DNA of 64,000 bases from Aquincola tertiaricarbonis (lineage in GTDB: Bacteria; Pseudomonadota; Gammaproteobacteria; Burkholderiales; Burkholderiaceae_C). Below the pieces are notes generated by a model, which had not been told where the DNA came from, did not search any database, and worked only from the letters and a program-made list of their open reading frames with translations. Location: assembly GCF_023573145.1 (NCBI RefSeq), contig NZ_CP097636.1, forward strand, positions 3,162,001-3,226,000. Reading direction: 5' to 3'. Below are positions 25,498 through 33,881 of this stretch, one piece after another. Every line of letters begins with the position of its first letter. Positions within the stretch are counted from its first letter, which is position 1. The translations under genes were made by a program, and so were the position numbers.

Positions 25498-27192
25498 TCA
25501 GGCCTTGCCCAGTGCAGGAATCTGCTGCACGGTGTTGGTCGGCGGGCCGGCGAAGGCGCTCTTGAAGGCGCCGATGCTCAGCATGTCGATCTCCAGCAGG
25601 AAGGGGCCTTGCCGGTCCACCGCCTGCGCCAATAGCGCGGGCAGCTGCGCCAGGTCGCTGCATCGGGCATGCGGCAGCGCCAGCGACGCGCACAGCTGCG
25701 CATAGTCGGGCGTGTGCAGGTCCACATAGCACCGGCGGCCGCCGTACTGCGCGTCCTGGATGTTCTTGATGACGCCATAGCCCTGGTCGTTCATCAGCAC
25801 CACCACCAGGTTGCAGCGCTCCTGCACCATGGTGGCCAGCTCACCCAGGTTGAGGATGAAGCCGCCATCGCCGGCCAGGCAGAAGGTCTTGCGGCCCGAG
25901 CGGGTGGCTTCGGCCCCGATGGCCGCGCCGATGGCCATGGGCATGCCCTGGCCGATGCCGCCGCCGGTGGCGTGCACGCCCGCGGTGGGCTCGAAGATGC
26001 GCAGCTCGCGGTTGCCCCAGGTGCTGTTGGACACCGTCACGTCGCGCACCCAGTTGAACTGGCGGCCGGCGATCTTCTGCAGCTCAGCCACCAGTGTGGC
26101 GTAGGGGCCCAGGCCGTCGTGCAGCGTGGCCACCACCTGCTGGTGCACCGCCTTCAGGTCGGCCAGCAAGGCGGCGTCGGCACGCCAGCCGCGGGCTTCC
26201 AGCCGGTCGGCCAGGCCTTGCAGCGCCAGCGCGCTGTCGCCGCACACGAAGGCGTCGGTGGCATAGCAGCGGCCTTCGGCGGCCGGGTCGGCATCCACCC
26301 GCAGCAGCGGGCGCGGCAGCTTGAGTTCGTACTTCAGCGTTTCGTTGCCGCGCAGACGCGAGCCCACCACCAGCATCGCGTCGCAGGTTTGATAGAAGGC
26401 TTCCACCGGCTTGTGGATGTTGTAGGCGCCCAGCGAGCCGGGGTCGTCCTCGGCCACGATGCCGCGGCCTTGCACGCTGGTGACCACGCCAAAGCCCAGC
26501 GCCTGCAAGCGCTTGACGGCCGCGCCGGCATGGCGCGCGCCACCGCCCAGCCACAGCAGCGGGCGGCGCGCAGCGGCCAGGCGCTCGGCCAGGGCGTCCA
26601 GCGCCGCGGCGCTGGGCACCGGCGCGGCCACCGGCAGCGGGCTCAGGTCGGCCGGCATGGGGATGACGGCGGACTGGATGTCGATCGGGATCTCCAGGCT
26701 CACCGGGCCGGTGGGTGCGGTCAGCGCGCACTGCACCGCCTGCTTCAGCGTGCCCAACGCGGTCTCGACGCTGCGCACGCGGAAAGCGGCCTTGGACACC
26801 GCCTTCAGCATGGTCAGCTGGTCGGGCGCCTCATGGATGTAGGACATGCCCTTGTCCAGGTAGGGCGTCTCGATCTGGCCGGTGATGTGCAGCAGCGGCG
26901 AGCCCGCGGTCAAGGCCTCCACCAGGCTGCCGGCGATGTTGCCGGCCGCCGGCCCGGTGCTGGTGAGGCACACGCCCAGGCTGCCGGTGGACCGGGCATA
27001 GGCATCGGCCATGTTGCCGGCGCCCGCCTCGCCGCGCGCGGGCACGAAGCGCACTGCGCCACGCTGGGCGAAGGCGTCCAGGATGGGCATGTTGTGGATG
27101 GAGATGACGCCGAAGGCGGTCTTGACGCCGCACTGCTCCAGGAAGGCTGCCACGACGGCGCCGACGGTCACGGGGGTGTTGGTATCAGGCAT
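25498..27192 (-). CDS. Thiamine diphosphate-dependent enzyme (acetolactate synthase-like)
   Basis: A 564-residue ThDP enzyme with the usual three-domain order. The PYR domain has the cofactor-activating Glu in RGEAGAGNMADAYAR, the central domain spans about residues 190-330, and the PP domain has the metal-binding motif GDGGF...NDQGYG (about residues 430-465). It is in the POX/AHAS superfamily without a regulatory subunit, so it could be a 2-oxoacid decarboxylase, carboligase or C-C lyase. It overlaps the following SDR gene by 8 bp. It may process the keto acid made after ring cleavage; this is inference from context. Confidence 0.88.
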   Translation of the reverse strand: MPDTNTPVTVGAVVAAFLEQCGVKTAFGVISIHNMPILDAFAQRGAVRFVPARGEAGAGNMADAYARSTGSLGVCLTSTGPAAGNIAGSLVEALTAGSPLLHITGQIETPYLDKGMSYIHEAPDQLTMLKAVSKAAFRVRSVETALGTLKQAVQCALTAPTGPVSLEIPIDIQSAVIPMPADLSPLPVAAPVPSAAALDALAERLAAARRPLLWLGGGARHAGAAVKRLQALGFGVVTSVQGRGIVAEDDPGSLGAYNIHKPVEAFYQTCDAMLVVGSRLRGNETLKYELKLPRPLLRVDADPAAEGRCYATDAFVCGDSALALQGLADRLEARGWRADAALLADLKAVHQQVVATLHDGLGPYATLVAELQKIAGRQFNWVRDVTVSNSTWGNRELRIFEPTAGVHATGGGIGQGMPMAIGAAIGAEATRSGRKTFCLAGDGGFILNLGELATMVQERCNLVVVLMNDQGYGVIKNIQDAQYGGRRCYVDLHTPDYAQLCASLALPHARCSDLAQLPALLAQAVDRQGPFLLEIDMLSIGAFKSAFAGPPTNTVQQIPALGKA

Positions 27193-28009
27193 GGCGCGAA
27201 TGGCCTCCGGAAATGTCGATGTGGCCGCCGGTGGTGTACGAAGCCAGCGGTGAGGCCAGGAAGGTGATGGCGCGGGCGGCCTCGATGGGCTGGCCCAGCC
27301 GGCCCAGCGGGATGTGCTTGCTCTTGGCGAGCTGGGCGCTCCAGGTGGCCCAGTCCTGGCTCTTGTCTTCGCGCGCGTCGAAGCGGCGGCGCCACTGGCC
27401 CGACTCCACCAGGCCGATGAGGATGCCGTTGACCCGCACGCCCTGCGGCGCGAACTCGGTGGCCATCGACCGCACGAGGTTCAGCAGGCCGGCGCGCGCG
27501 GCCGAGGTGGCCACCATGTGCGGCTCGGGCTGGCGGGCCAGCAGCGAATTGGCGCAGGTGACCGATGCATCGCCCCACACCTGGCGCTGCTGCACCAGCT
27601 GCGGCAGGAAGGCCCGGGTGGGGTGGATGACCGAGAAGAACTTGAGGTGCAGCTCCTGCGTCCAGGCTTCGTCCGGCGTGTCGGCGAAGGTGGAGACACG
27701 ACCCTGCCCGGCGTTGTTGATCAGCATGGCCGCCGGGCCCAGCGCGGCCTGGCTGGCCTCGGCAAAGGCCTGCACGGCGGCCTTGTCCAGCACGTCGCAG
27801 GTTTGTGCATGCAGCCGGGCCTGCGGATGACGCTCGCGCAGGCCGGCCACGGCCGCATCCAGCCGCTGGGCATCGCGGCCGCACACCGCCACGGCCGCGC
27901 CGCAGGACAGCAGCAGGTCGGCGGTGGCCAGGCCGATGCCGGACGAACCGCCGGTGACCACGGCCACGCGGCCGGCCAGCGCATCGGGGGCAAAGAAGTT
28001 GGGGTTCAT
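27185..28009 (-). CDS. SDR-family protein lacking the YxxxK catalytic pair
   Basis: A 274-residue short-chain dehydrogenase/reductase by fold. The cofactor motif TGGSSGIG and the NNAG motif are intact, and the C-terminus GGHIDISGGH is typical. At the active site the usual YxxxK is replaced: the aligned stretch reads HMVATSAARAG, with Met at the Tyr position and Ser at the Lys position. It may be a non-classical SDR that uses other residues, or may bind NAD(P) without classical catalysis. ATG 28009 fits the family start; it overlaps the ThDP gene by 8 bp. Confidence 0.85.
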   Translation of the reverse strand: MNPNFFAPDALAGRVAVVTGGSSGIGLATADLLLSCGAAVAVCGRDAQRLDAAVAGLRERHPQARLHAQTCDVLDKAAVQAFAEASQAALGPAAMLINNAGQGRVSTFADTPDEAWTQELHLKFFSVIHPTRAFLPQLVQQRQVWGDASVTCANSLLARQPEPHMVATSAARAGLLNLVRSMATEFAPQGVRVNGILIGLVESGQWRRRFDAREDKSQDWATWSAQLAKSKHIPLGRLGQPIEAARAITFLASPLASYTTGGHIDISGGHSRHA

Positions 28010-28028
28010 GGTGTTGGCCTCCAAGCCC

Positions 28029-28877
28029 TCAGGCCGGCTTGCCGCCACGCAGCGGCACCACGTTGCGGCTGGCCGAGGCGGGGGCATAGTTCAGCAGCGC
28101 GGACAGCTCCTGCGCCGCATCGCGCACGCGGCGCACCATCTCGTCCATGCGCTCGCCGTCGATGTGGGCCGAGGTGATGGTGGCACCCAGCGCCGCCACC
28201 ACGCGGCCGCTGTGGTCGCGCACCGGCGCGGCGATGGTGGAGATGTTGGACTCGAAGAAGCCCTCGCCCTGCACATGGCCACGCTCGCGGTCGGCCTGCA
28301 CCAGGTTGAACAGCTCGATCACCGTGCGCGGCGTGCTGGGGGAGAAGATTTCCAGCCGGTCTTCCGGGTACATGGCCCGCAGCTCGGGCAGGGTCAGGTC
28401 TTCCAGCAGCACGCGGCCCAGCACGGTGGCGTGGGCGGGCAGCCGGGTGCCTACCGTCACCGAGCTGGCAAACGGCGTGGGCGTGGTGACCTTGGCCACG
28501 TAGACGATGGAACGGCCATCGCGCACCACCAGGTTGCACGGGTAGCCGATGGCTTCGCTCAGGCGGTTGAGGATGGGCAGGCCCAGCTCGGTCAGCTCCA
28601 GCGAGGCCAGGTACTCGAAGCCCAGGCGCAGCACCGCCAGGCCCAGCCGGTATTCGCGGCCGCCTTCGGTCTTCTCGATGAAGCCCATGCTTTCCAGCGT
28701 GGCCAGCAGGCGGAACACGGTGGAACGCGGCAGGCCGAAGCGGCGGGCCAGCTCGGGGGCGCCCAGCGTGCGGTTCTCGCGGCTGAACTCGCCCAGGATG
28801 CGCAGGCCGCGCTCGAGCGCCGGCACGATGTAGCGGTCCTGGCCGTCGTCCGCCAGTTCGGCGTCGGGGGTGCTCAT
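28029..28877 (-). CDS. IclR-family transcriptional regulator
   Basis: A 282-residue IclR regulator: N-terminal winged helix (about residues 15-75; ELARRFGLPRSTVFRLLATLESMGF) and C-terminal effector domain (about 95-255) with the usual NLVVRDGRSIVY and the metal/effector loop. Unusually, it lies in the middle of the operon rather than divergent from it. It is the only dedicated DNA-binding regulator in the run and is the best candidate to act on the palindromes before the operon (33782-33816) and before the porin (34967-35001). Confidence 0.93.
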   Translation of the reverse strand: MSTPDAELADDGQDRYIVPALERGLRILGEFSRENRTLGAPELARRFGLPRSTVFRLLATLESMGFIEKTEGGREYRLGLAVLRLGFEYLASLELTELGLPILNRLSEAIGYPCNLVVRDGRSIVYVAKVTTPTPFASSVTVGTRLPAHATVLGRVLLEDLTLPELRAMYPEDRLEIFSPSTPRTVIELFNLVQADRERGHVQGEGFFESNISTIAAPVRDHSGRVVAALGATITSAHIDGERMDEMVRRVRDAAQELSALLNYAPASASRNVVPLRGGKPA

Positions 28878-28905
28878 GGCAACAGGGTCTCCCTCTGGCG
28901 GCCGC

Positions 28906-29772
28906 TTATCGCGCGGCCTTGTCTAGACAGGTGGCCAGCAGCGCGGACACGGCTTCGGGCCGCTCCACGTAGCTGGCATGCCCCGCCTGCGCGATGGGCT
29001 GCAGCGGCACACCACAGGCCGCAGCCACCTCGGCGCAGGCCGCGGGCGGGGTGATCACATCCAGCTCACCCACGGCCACCTGCACCGGCACGGCCGGAGG
29101 CAGGTAGGCCAGCAGGTCGTCGCCGCACAGCAGGGCCACCGCCTGGCGGTAGCCGTGCTCGTTCAGGCGTGCCATGTTCCAGCGCACGCGCAGGCGCGCG
29201 GCTTCGGGGGCATGCGCCGACAGCAGGCGGCCGCTGCGCAGCCGTGCCGTGCCCTCGATGCCCAGCTCGGCCAGCGTGGCCAGGCGTTCGGCCTGCACCT
29301 GCGCGCCTTGCGCGGCGCGGTCGGGCGCCCCATAGCCGCGCGCCGGGCTGATGAGCAGCAGCTGCGCGATGCGGCCGGCCAGCGGGCCGCCCGGCTGTGC
29401 CGCCGCGGCGGCAGTGAGCGCGCCCAGCGAATGGCCCACCAGCACGCAGCGGTGGATGTGCAGCGCATCCAGCAGCTCGGCCAGGCGCTGTGCGTAGTCG
29501 GTCGCCCGGGGCTCAGCCATCGGCAGCGGCGTCGAATCGCCGTAGCCCGGCGCATCCCAGGCGATCAGCTCGGCCTGCGGCGCGATCAGGGGCGCCACCT
29601 CCACCCACGAGGCCGAGCCCGAGCCGATGCCGTGCAGGCACACCACCGGCAGGCCCTGCCCCATGCGCCGCACCGCCACCACGCGGCCGCCACCCACGGC
29701 GATGCGCTGCACGCCAAAGCGGGCGTCCAGGTCGGCGAGGTCGGCGGCAGGCAGTTGCAGGTCCGGGCTCAT
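28906..29772 (-). CDS. Alpha/beta hydrolase (meta-cleavage-product hydrolase-like)
   Basis: A 288-residue alpha/beta-fold hydrolase with the nucleophile elbow GHSLGA (Ser115), oxyanion region LHGIGSGSASW and the catalytic His in AGHASYVERPE; the acid is probably the Asp in GELDVITPP. The size and motifs fit C-C bond hydrolases such as MhpC/BphD as well as lactonases and esterases. In a cluster with an extradiol dioxygenase, hydrolysis of the ring-fission product is the simplest role. ATG 29772 gives the normal start. Confidence 0.88.
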   Translation of the reverse strand: MSPDLQLPAADLADLDARFGVQRIAVGGGRVVAVRRMGQGLPVVCLHGIGSGSASWVEVAPLIAPQAELIAWDAPGYGDSTPLPMAEPRATDYAQRLAELLDALHIHRCVLVGHSLGALTAAAAAQPGGPLAGRIAQLLLISPARGYGAPDRAAQGAQVQAERLATLAELGIEGTARLRSGRLLSAHAPEAARLRVRWNMARLNEHGYRQAVALLCGDDLLAYLPPAVPVQVAVGELDVITPPAACAEVAAACGVPLQPIAQAGHASYVERPEAVSALLATCLDKAAR

Positions 29773-29780
29773 GGCAGGGC

Positions 29781-30326
29781 TCAGGCGGTCTTCGGGAGGT
29801 CCCGCTTGATCTTGGCCAGCGGGTGGTCGGGCGGGTAGGTCGGCGTGATCGGCTTCTTGGCGCCCAGCATCACGCACATCAGCGCGTCTTCTTCGCCGAT
29901 GTTGATCTCTTCGCGGTACACGCCGGGCGGCACCGAGATCAGGTCGCGTTCGCCCAGGATGGCCTCGAAGCGCTCACCGTCCTTCTCGAGCACCACCTTG
30001 ATCTTGCCGCGCAGCACGAAGAACACTTCCTCCACGTCCACATGCAGGTGCGACGGGCCGATGTGGCCGGCCGGGATCAGCATGGTGGAGAAGGTGAAGT
30101 GCTCGTTCTGCACGGTGTTGTTGTCGGCCGAAACGCCGGTGCCGCCGGTGCCCAGGTAGCGCATTTGCGCGCGGCGGTACTTGGGGTCGTAGTCGGCCTG
30201 GAACTTCAGCGCGTCCCAGTCATAGCGCCGCGTCTGGAAGCGGGCGATGCGGGTGTTCATCCAGTCGTCGAAGCTGGCGCCCTCGGGGCGGTCCCAGCTC
30301 TTCTTCTCTTCAGGCAGGTCGGTCAT
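29781..30326 (-). CDS. Cupin-domain protein
   Basis: A 181-residue single-cupin protein. Motif 1 is complete: PSHLHVDVEEVFFVLRG, with two His and the Glu as metal ligands near residues 92-98. The third His of motif 2 is less clear; the region reads SVPPGVYREEINIG. It could be a small dioxygenase, an isomerase or a lyase. It lies 8 bp before the alpha/beta hydrolase gene and 9 bp after an SDR gene in the operon, so a metabolic rather than regulatory function is more likely. Confidence 0.85.
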   Translation of the reverse strand: MTDLPEEKKSWDRPEGASFDDWMNTRIARFQTRRYDWDALKFQADYDPKYRRAQMRYLGTGGTGVSADNNTVQNEHFTFSTMLIPAGHIGPSHLHVDVEEVFFVLRGKIKVVLEKDGERFEAILGERDLISVPPGVYREEINIGEEDALMCVMLGAKKPITPTYPPDHPLAKIKRDLPKTA

Positions 30327-30335
30327 GGTTTCTCC

Positions 30336-31151
30336 TCAATGCATCACGAAGCCGCCATTGACGGGCAGCAACTGGCCGGTGACGAAGCGCGCCAGCCCCG
30401 ACAGCGCGAACAGCACCGGGCCGCACACGTCGGCGGCCTGCTGCTCGCGCGGGATGGCGCGGCCTTCCAGGTACTTCTCGTGCCGGGCCTTGGGCACGTA
30501 TTCGGTGGCCTCCACCAGCGTCAGGCCGGGCGCGACGGCATTGACGGTGATGCCGTCGGCGCCCCACTCACGCGCCAGCGAATGGGTCATGGCGATGACG
30601 GCACCCTTGCTGGCCACGTAGGCCAGCAGCTTGGGCGCGCCCCACAGTGCGGTGTCGGAAGCCAGGTTGACGATGGCGCCCTGCCCGCTGGCCTTGAGCG
30701 CCGCATGGCAGGCCCGGCTCATCAGCCAGGTGCCGCGCACGTTGACGTCCATCACCCGGTCCCACATGTCGACTTCCAGCTCATGCGGGTCGCGACCGCC
30801 CGAGTTGGTGATGGCCGCGTTGTTGACCAGCCCGTCCAGCCCGCCCAGCGCGGCCACCGCGGCGGCGGCGCAGGCGGTGATGGAGGCGGAGTCGCTCAGA
30901 TCGGCCACCACCGCATGCACGTCGGCGCCGGCCTCGCGCAGCGCCTGCACCTCGGCCTGCAGCAGGTCGGCCAGGATGTCGGCGGCCACCACGCGGGCGC
31001 CGGCCCGCAGCAGGCACTTGACGAAGGCCAGCCCCAGGCCGCGCGCGGCGCCGGTGACCAGCACGCGGCGGCCGGCCAGCAGCTGCGGCGGCACCTGGGC
31101 CAGCAGCGCGTCGAGCGAGTGGGTGTCGGGGGTTCCGGTGACGGTGCTCAT
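30336..31151 (-). CDS. SDR-family NAD(P)-dependent oxidoreductase
   Basis: A 271-residue classical SDR with cofactor motif TGAARGLG, NNAA, catalytic Ser in NLASDTALWG and the YVASK pair (YxxxK intact). The C-terminus reads FVTGQLLPVNGG, the standard family ending. It can act as an alcohol or cis-diol dehydrogenase. Because the cluster holds a Rieske oxygenase, dehydrogenation of a cis-dihydrodiol is a possible role. ATG 31151 fits the family. Gap to the ABC permease gene is 10 bp. Confidence 0.92.
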   Translation of the reverse strand: MSTVTGTPDTHSLDALLAQVPPQLLAGRRVLVTGAARGLGLAFVKCLLRAGARVVAADILADLLQAEVQALREAGADVHAVVADLSDSASITACAAAAVAALGGLDGLVNNAAITNSGGRDPHELEVDMWDRVMDVNVRGTWLMSRACHAALKASGQGAIVNLASDTALWGAPKLLAYVASKGAVIAMTHSLAREWGADGITVNAVAPGLTLVEATEYVPKARHEKYLEGRAIPREQQAADVCGPVLFALSGLARFVTGQLLPVNGGFVMH

Positions 31152-31161
31152 GGCAGCTTCT

Positions 31162-31938
31162 TCAAACGGTGGTGACGTTGGCACGCGGGATGTAGTGCAG
31201 CAGCCGGCGCTCGGCCCACACCACCGCCGCGTAGGCCAGGATGCCGATCAGCGTGAGCGCGACGATGGCGACGAAGACGCCGGCGGTGTTGCCCTGGCCC
31301 TCGGCGTCCACCAGCAGGTAGCCCAGGCCCAGGTTGCCGCCCACCAGCTCACCCACGGTGACGCCGATGACCGCCAGCGTGGCCGCGATGCGCAGGCCGC
31401 TGAACAGCGCCGGCATGGCCGACGGAAACTCCACCAGCCGGAAGATCTGCAGCCGGCCGGCATTGAGCGTGCGCACCAGGTTCACCATGTCGGGATCGAC
31501 CGTGCGCACGGCCGACAGCACGTTGATCATCACCGGGAAGAAGACGATCAGCACCGCCACCAGGATCTTGGGATACACGGTGTAGCCCAGCCACATGACG
31601 AACAGCGGCGCAAAGGCCACCTTGGGCGCGATCTGCAGTGCCAGGATGTAGGGCGACAGGATGGCCTCGGTGCGCGGCGACAAGCCCAGCGCCACGCCGA
31701 ACATCACGCCCAGCAGCGAGCCCAGCGCAAAGCCCACCACCACCTCCAGTGCGGTGATGCCGAAGTGCTTGATCAGCTCGCTGCCCGACCACATGCGGCC
31801 GGCTTCTTCCACCACGCGGGTGAACTTGGGCAGCACGAATTCGGGCATGCCCAGGGCGCCGGGCGCCCATTGCCAGGCTGCCAGGAACACCAGCAGCACG
31901 GCCAGGCTGCCCAGCGGCGTCGATAGGTTGGATCGCAT
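31162..31938 (-). CDS. ABC transporter permease (NitT/TauT/SsuC type)
   Basis: A 258-residue inner-membrane permease with about six hydrophobic segments and the EAA-like loop region (LVRTLNAGRLQIFRLVEFPSAMPALFSGLR) that contacts the ATPase. It is the membrane part of the NMT1-type importer encoded with the genes at 31952 and 32985. Members of this family import nitrate, sulfonates, taurine, pyrimidine precursors or aromatic acids; here the catabolic context suggests an aromatic compound. Confidence 0.93.
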   Translation of the reverse strand: MRSNLSTPLGSLAVLLVFLAAWQWAPGALGMPEFVLPKFTRVVEEAGRMWSGSELIKHFGITALEVVVGFALGSLLGVMFGVALGLSPRTEAILSPYILALQIAPKVAFAPLFVMWLGYTVYPKILVAVLIVFFPVMINVLSAVRTVDPDMVNLVRTLNAGRLQIFRLVEFPSAMPALFSGLRIAATLAVIGVTVGELVGGNLGLGYLLVDAEGQGNTAGVFVAIVALTLIGILAYAAVVWAERRLLHYIPRANVTTV

Positions 31939-31951
31939 CGCGGCCGGTCCT

Positions 31952-32965
31952 TCAGCGGGCGACGCCGGTGAACTGGTTGGTGTACAGGTCGGCCAGCGGC
32001 TGCGCCTTGGCGACGATGCCTTCGTCCACGTAGAACTTCTGCACCGCGTCCAGCCGCTTCTCGTCCATCTGGCCCAGCACCTTCTGGTTGGCGTAGACGT
32101 ACTGGTTGTACAGCGCGAACACGCGTTCGATCTGCGCTTCCTTGCCGGCGTAGGCGGGCACCGCCTTCACGTAGGTGGCGGCCGCGGCCTTGGGGTCCTT
32201 CATGATGTCCTGCATGCCGCGCAGCGTGGCGCGCACCAGGCGCTTGATCAGCTCGGGGTTCTTCTTGATGACCTCGTCCGACGCCAGGATGGCCTGCGCC
32301 ATGCTCTGGAAGTGCTGCTCGCGCGGCAGCAGCTTGACCTTCAGGCCCGCGTCCTCGGCGTTGACCACCCAGTCGGGCACACCGGCCATGGCCTCGGCCT
32401 TCTTGCCGGCAAACAGCTGCCACACGCCGGTGGGGCCGGCGGCCTGGGCCTGCACGTCGCTCTTGTTCAGACCCGCCTTGCGCAGCGAGCCCAGCAGCGC
32501 GTAGTAGGTGGTGTCGGTGTAGGCCATGACGGTCATCGTCTTGCCCTTCAGGTCCTTGACCGACTCGATGCCGCTGCCTTCGTAGGTGCTGAGCATGGTC
32601 AACGAGCCGGCGCCCAGCACGGCCACCGCCTTCACCGGCACGCCGTTGGCACGCACGATGATGGGCGTGTCGCCGATGGCGCCGCCGATGACGGCATTGC
32701 CGGCACCGATCTGCTTGGCCACGTCAACGCCGCCGCGTGCGGTGACGAAGGTGACCTTGATGTTCTCGTCGGCGTAGTAGCCGTTCTGCTGCGCCAGCAT
32801 CCACGGCGCAAAGGCCGGCGAATTGGGCGGCGCGGGCAGCAGGTAGGTGACTTCTTCGGGCGCAGCCTGCGCGGTGGCGGGCAGCAGCGCGGTGGCGGCC
32901 AAGGTGGCGGTGGCCATCGCGGCCACCAGCGGGCGCCGCAGGGCGGTGGTGAGGAGGCGGGTCAT
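31952..32965 (-). CDS. ABC transporter substrate-binding protein (NMT1/SsuA-like)
   Basis: A 337-residue periplasmic protein with a signal peptide (first ~34 residues, ending TAQAAP). The following NMT1/THI5-like domain includes GNAVIGGAIGDTPIIV and FVTARGGVDVAKQIGAG. It should deliver the pathway substrate to the permease at 31162. Thirteen bp separate it from the permease gene and 19 bp from the ATPase gene. Confidence 0.93.
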   Translation of the reverse strand: MTRLLTTALRRPLVAAMATATLAATALLPATAQAAPEEVTYLLPAPPNSPAFAPWMLAQQNGYYADENIKVTFVTARGGVDVAKQIGAGNAVIGGAIGDTPIIVRANGVPVKAVAVLGAGSLTMLSTYEGSGIESVKDLKGKTMTVMAYTDTTYYALLGSLRKAGLNKSDVQAQAAGPTGVWQLFAGKKAEAMAGVPDWVVNAEDAGLKVKLLPREQHFQSMAQAILASDEVIKKNPELIKRLVRATLRGMQDIMKDPKAAAATYVKAVPAYAGKEAQIERVFALYNQYVYANQKVLGQMDEKRLDAVQKFYVDEGIVAKAQPLADLYTNQFTGVAR

Positions 32966-32984
32966 GGTGTTCCTTGCAAGGTGT

Positions 32985-33767
32985 TCAGTGCAGGGCTTCC
33001 TGCTTGCCGACCTTCAGCAGCTCCATCAGCCGGCCTTGCAGCGGACCGATGGCGGGGAGCTTGCGGCGCTCCAGCGGGTTGTCGCGCAAGGGCAGGTCGA
33101 CGACGATCTCTTCGATGATGGTGCCGGGCCGCTCGCTCATCACCAGCACCCGGTCGGACAGCGCGATCGCCTCGATCAGGTCGTGGGTGATGAAGAGCGC
33201 CGTCTTCTTCTGCTCGTACAGCGTTTTGGCCAGGTCCTGCTGCAGCACCATCTTGGTCTGCGCATCCAGCGCGCTGAACGGCTCGTCCAGCAGCAGCACC
33301 TGGGGGTCGACGGCCAGGGTGCGCGCCAGGGCCGCGCGCTGGCGCATGCCGCCCGACAGCTGGTAGGGGTAGTGGTCGCCGAAGCCGGACAGGTGGCACT
33401 TGGCCAGCAGCGCATCGGCCGTCTGGCGGCGGCGCGCACGATCGACGCCGTCGATCTCCATGCCCAGTTCCACGTTCTGGCGGATGGTGCGCCAGGGCAT
33501 CAGCAGGTCCTTCTGCAGCATGAAGGCCACCTGCCGCACCGGGCCGGTGACCTTCTTGCCGCCCACCCGCACCTCGCCCTCGGAAGGCAGGTACAGGCCC
33601 GAGCCCATGTTGAGCAGCGTGCTCTTGCCGCAGCCCGACGGCCCGATGATGGAGACCACCTCGCCGCTGCGGATGGCCAGGCTCAGGTTGCTGACCGCGT
33701 TGGCGGGGTTCGGGTTGCGCCGGGTCGGAAACCGCTTGGCGACGCCGAGGAACTCGATCTCATTCAT
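32985..33767 (-). CDS. ABC transporter ATP-binding protein (NitT/TauT type)
   Basis: A 260-residue ATPase: Walker A GPSGCGKST, Q-loop QKDLLMPW, signature LSGGMRQRAALART, Walker B LLLDEPFSALD and the switch His in FITHDL. It is the first gene of the 18-gene catabolic run, with operator-like repeats 15-49 bp upstream of its start. Placing the importer first ensures uptake capacity as soon as the operon is switched on. Confidence 0.94.
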   Translation of the reverse strand: MNEIEFLGVAKRFPTRRNPNPANAVSNLSLAIRSGEVVSIIGPSGCGKSTLLNMGSGLYLPSEGEVRVGGKKVTGPVRQVAFMLQKDLLMPWRTIRQNVELGMEIDGVDRARRRQTADALLAKCHLSGFGDHYPYQLSGGMRQRAALARTLAVDPQVLLLDEPFSALDAQTKMVLQQDLAKTLYEQKKTALFITHDLIEAIALSDRVLVMSERPGTIIEEIVVDLPLRDNPLERRKLPAIGPLQGRLMELLKVGKQEALH

Positions 33768-33781
33768 CCGGGGACCTGCTT

Positions 33782-33816
33782 GATTCGCTAATAAAACAGC
33801 GATTCAGTAATGAAAC
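33782..33816 (-). promoter_or_regulatory. Tandem operator-like repeats upstream of the catabolic operon
   Basis: Two 16-bp words, GATTCGCTAATAAAAC (33782-33797) and GATTCAGTAATGAAAC (33801-33816), match at 13 positions and are spaced 19 bp. The second contains the near-palindrome TTCAGTAATGAA (33803-33814). They lie just upstream of the first gene of the catabolic operon, where a promoter must be. A similar palindrome, TTCATAGATGAA, occurs before the porin gene. The IclR regulator encoded in the operon is the likely binder. Confidence 0.55.
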
Positions 33817-33849
33817 TGCCACTACCTTAGTCGATGCAGCGCTGGAGGC

Positions 33850-33869
33850 CACCCGGGTTTACCCGGGTG
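33850..33869 (-). terminator. Hairpin downstream of the porin gene
   Basis: CACCCGGG (33850-33857) and CCCGGGTG (33862-33869) form a perfect 8-bp stem with a TTTA loop, 12 bp past the porin stop on the minus strand. No clear U-tract follows. It lies between the porin end and the operon promoter, so it probably ends the porin mRNA. Confidence 0.5.
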
Positions 33870-33881
33870 CAACCGCTGGCG

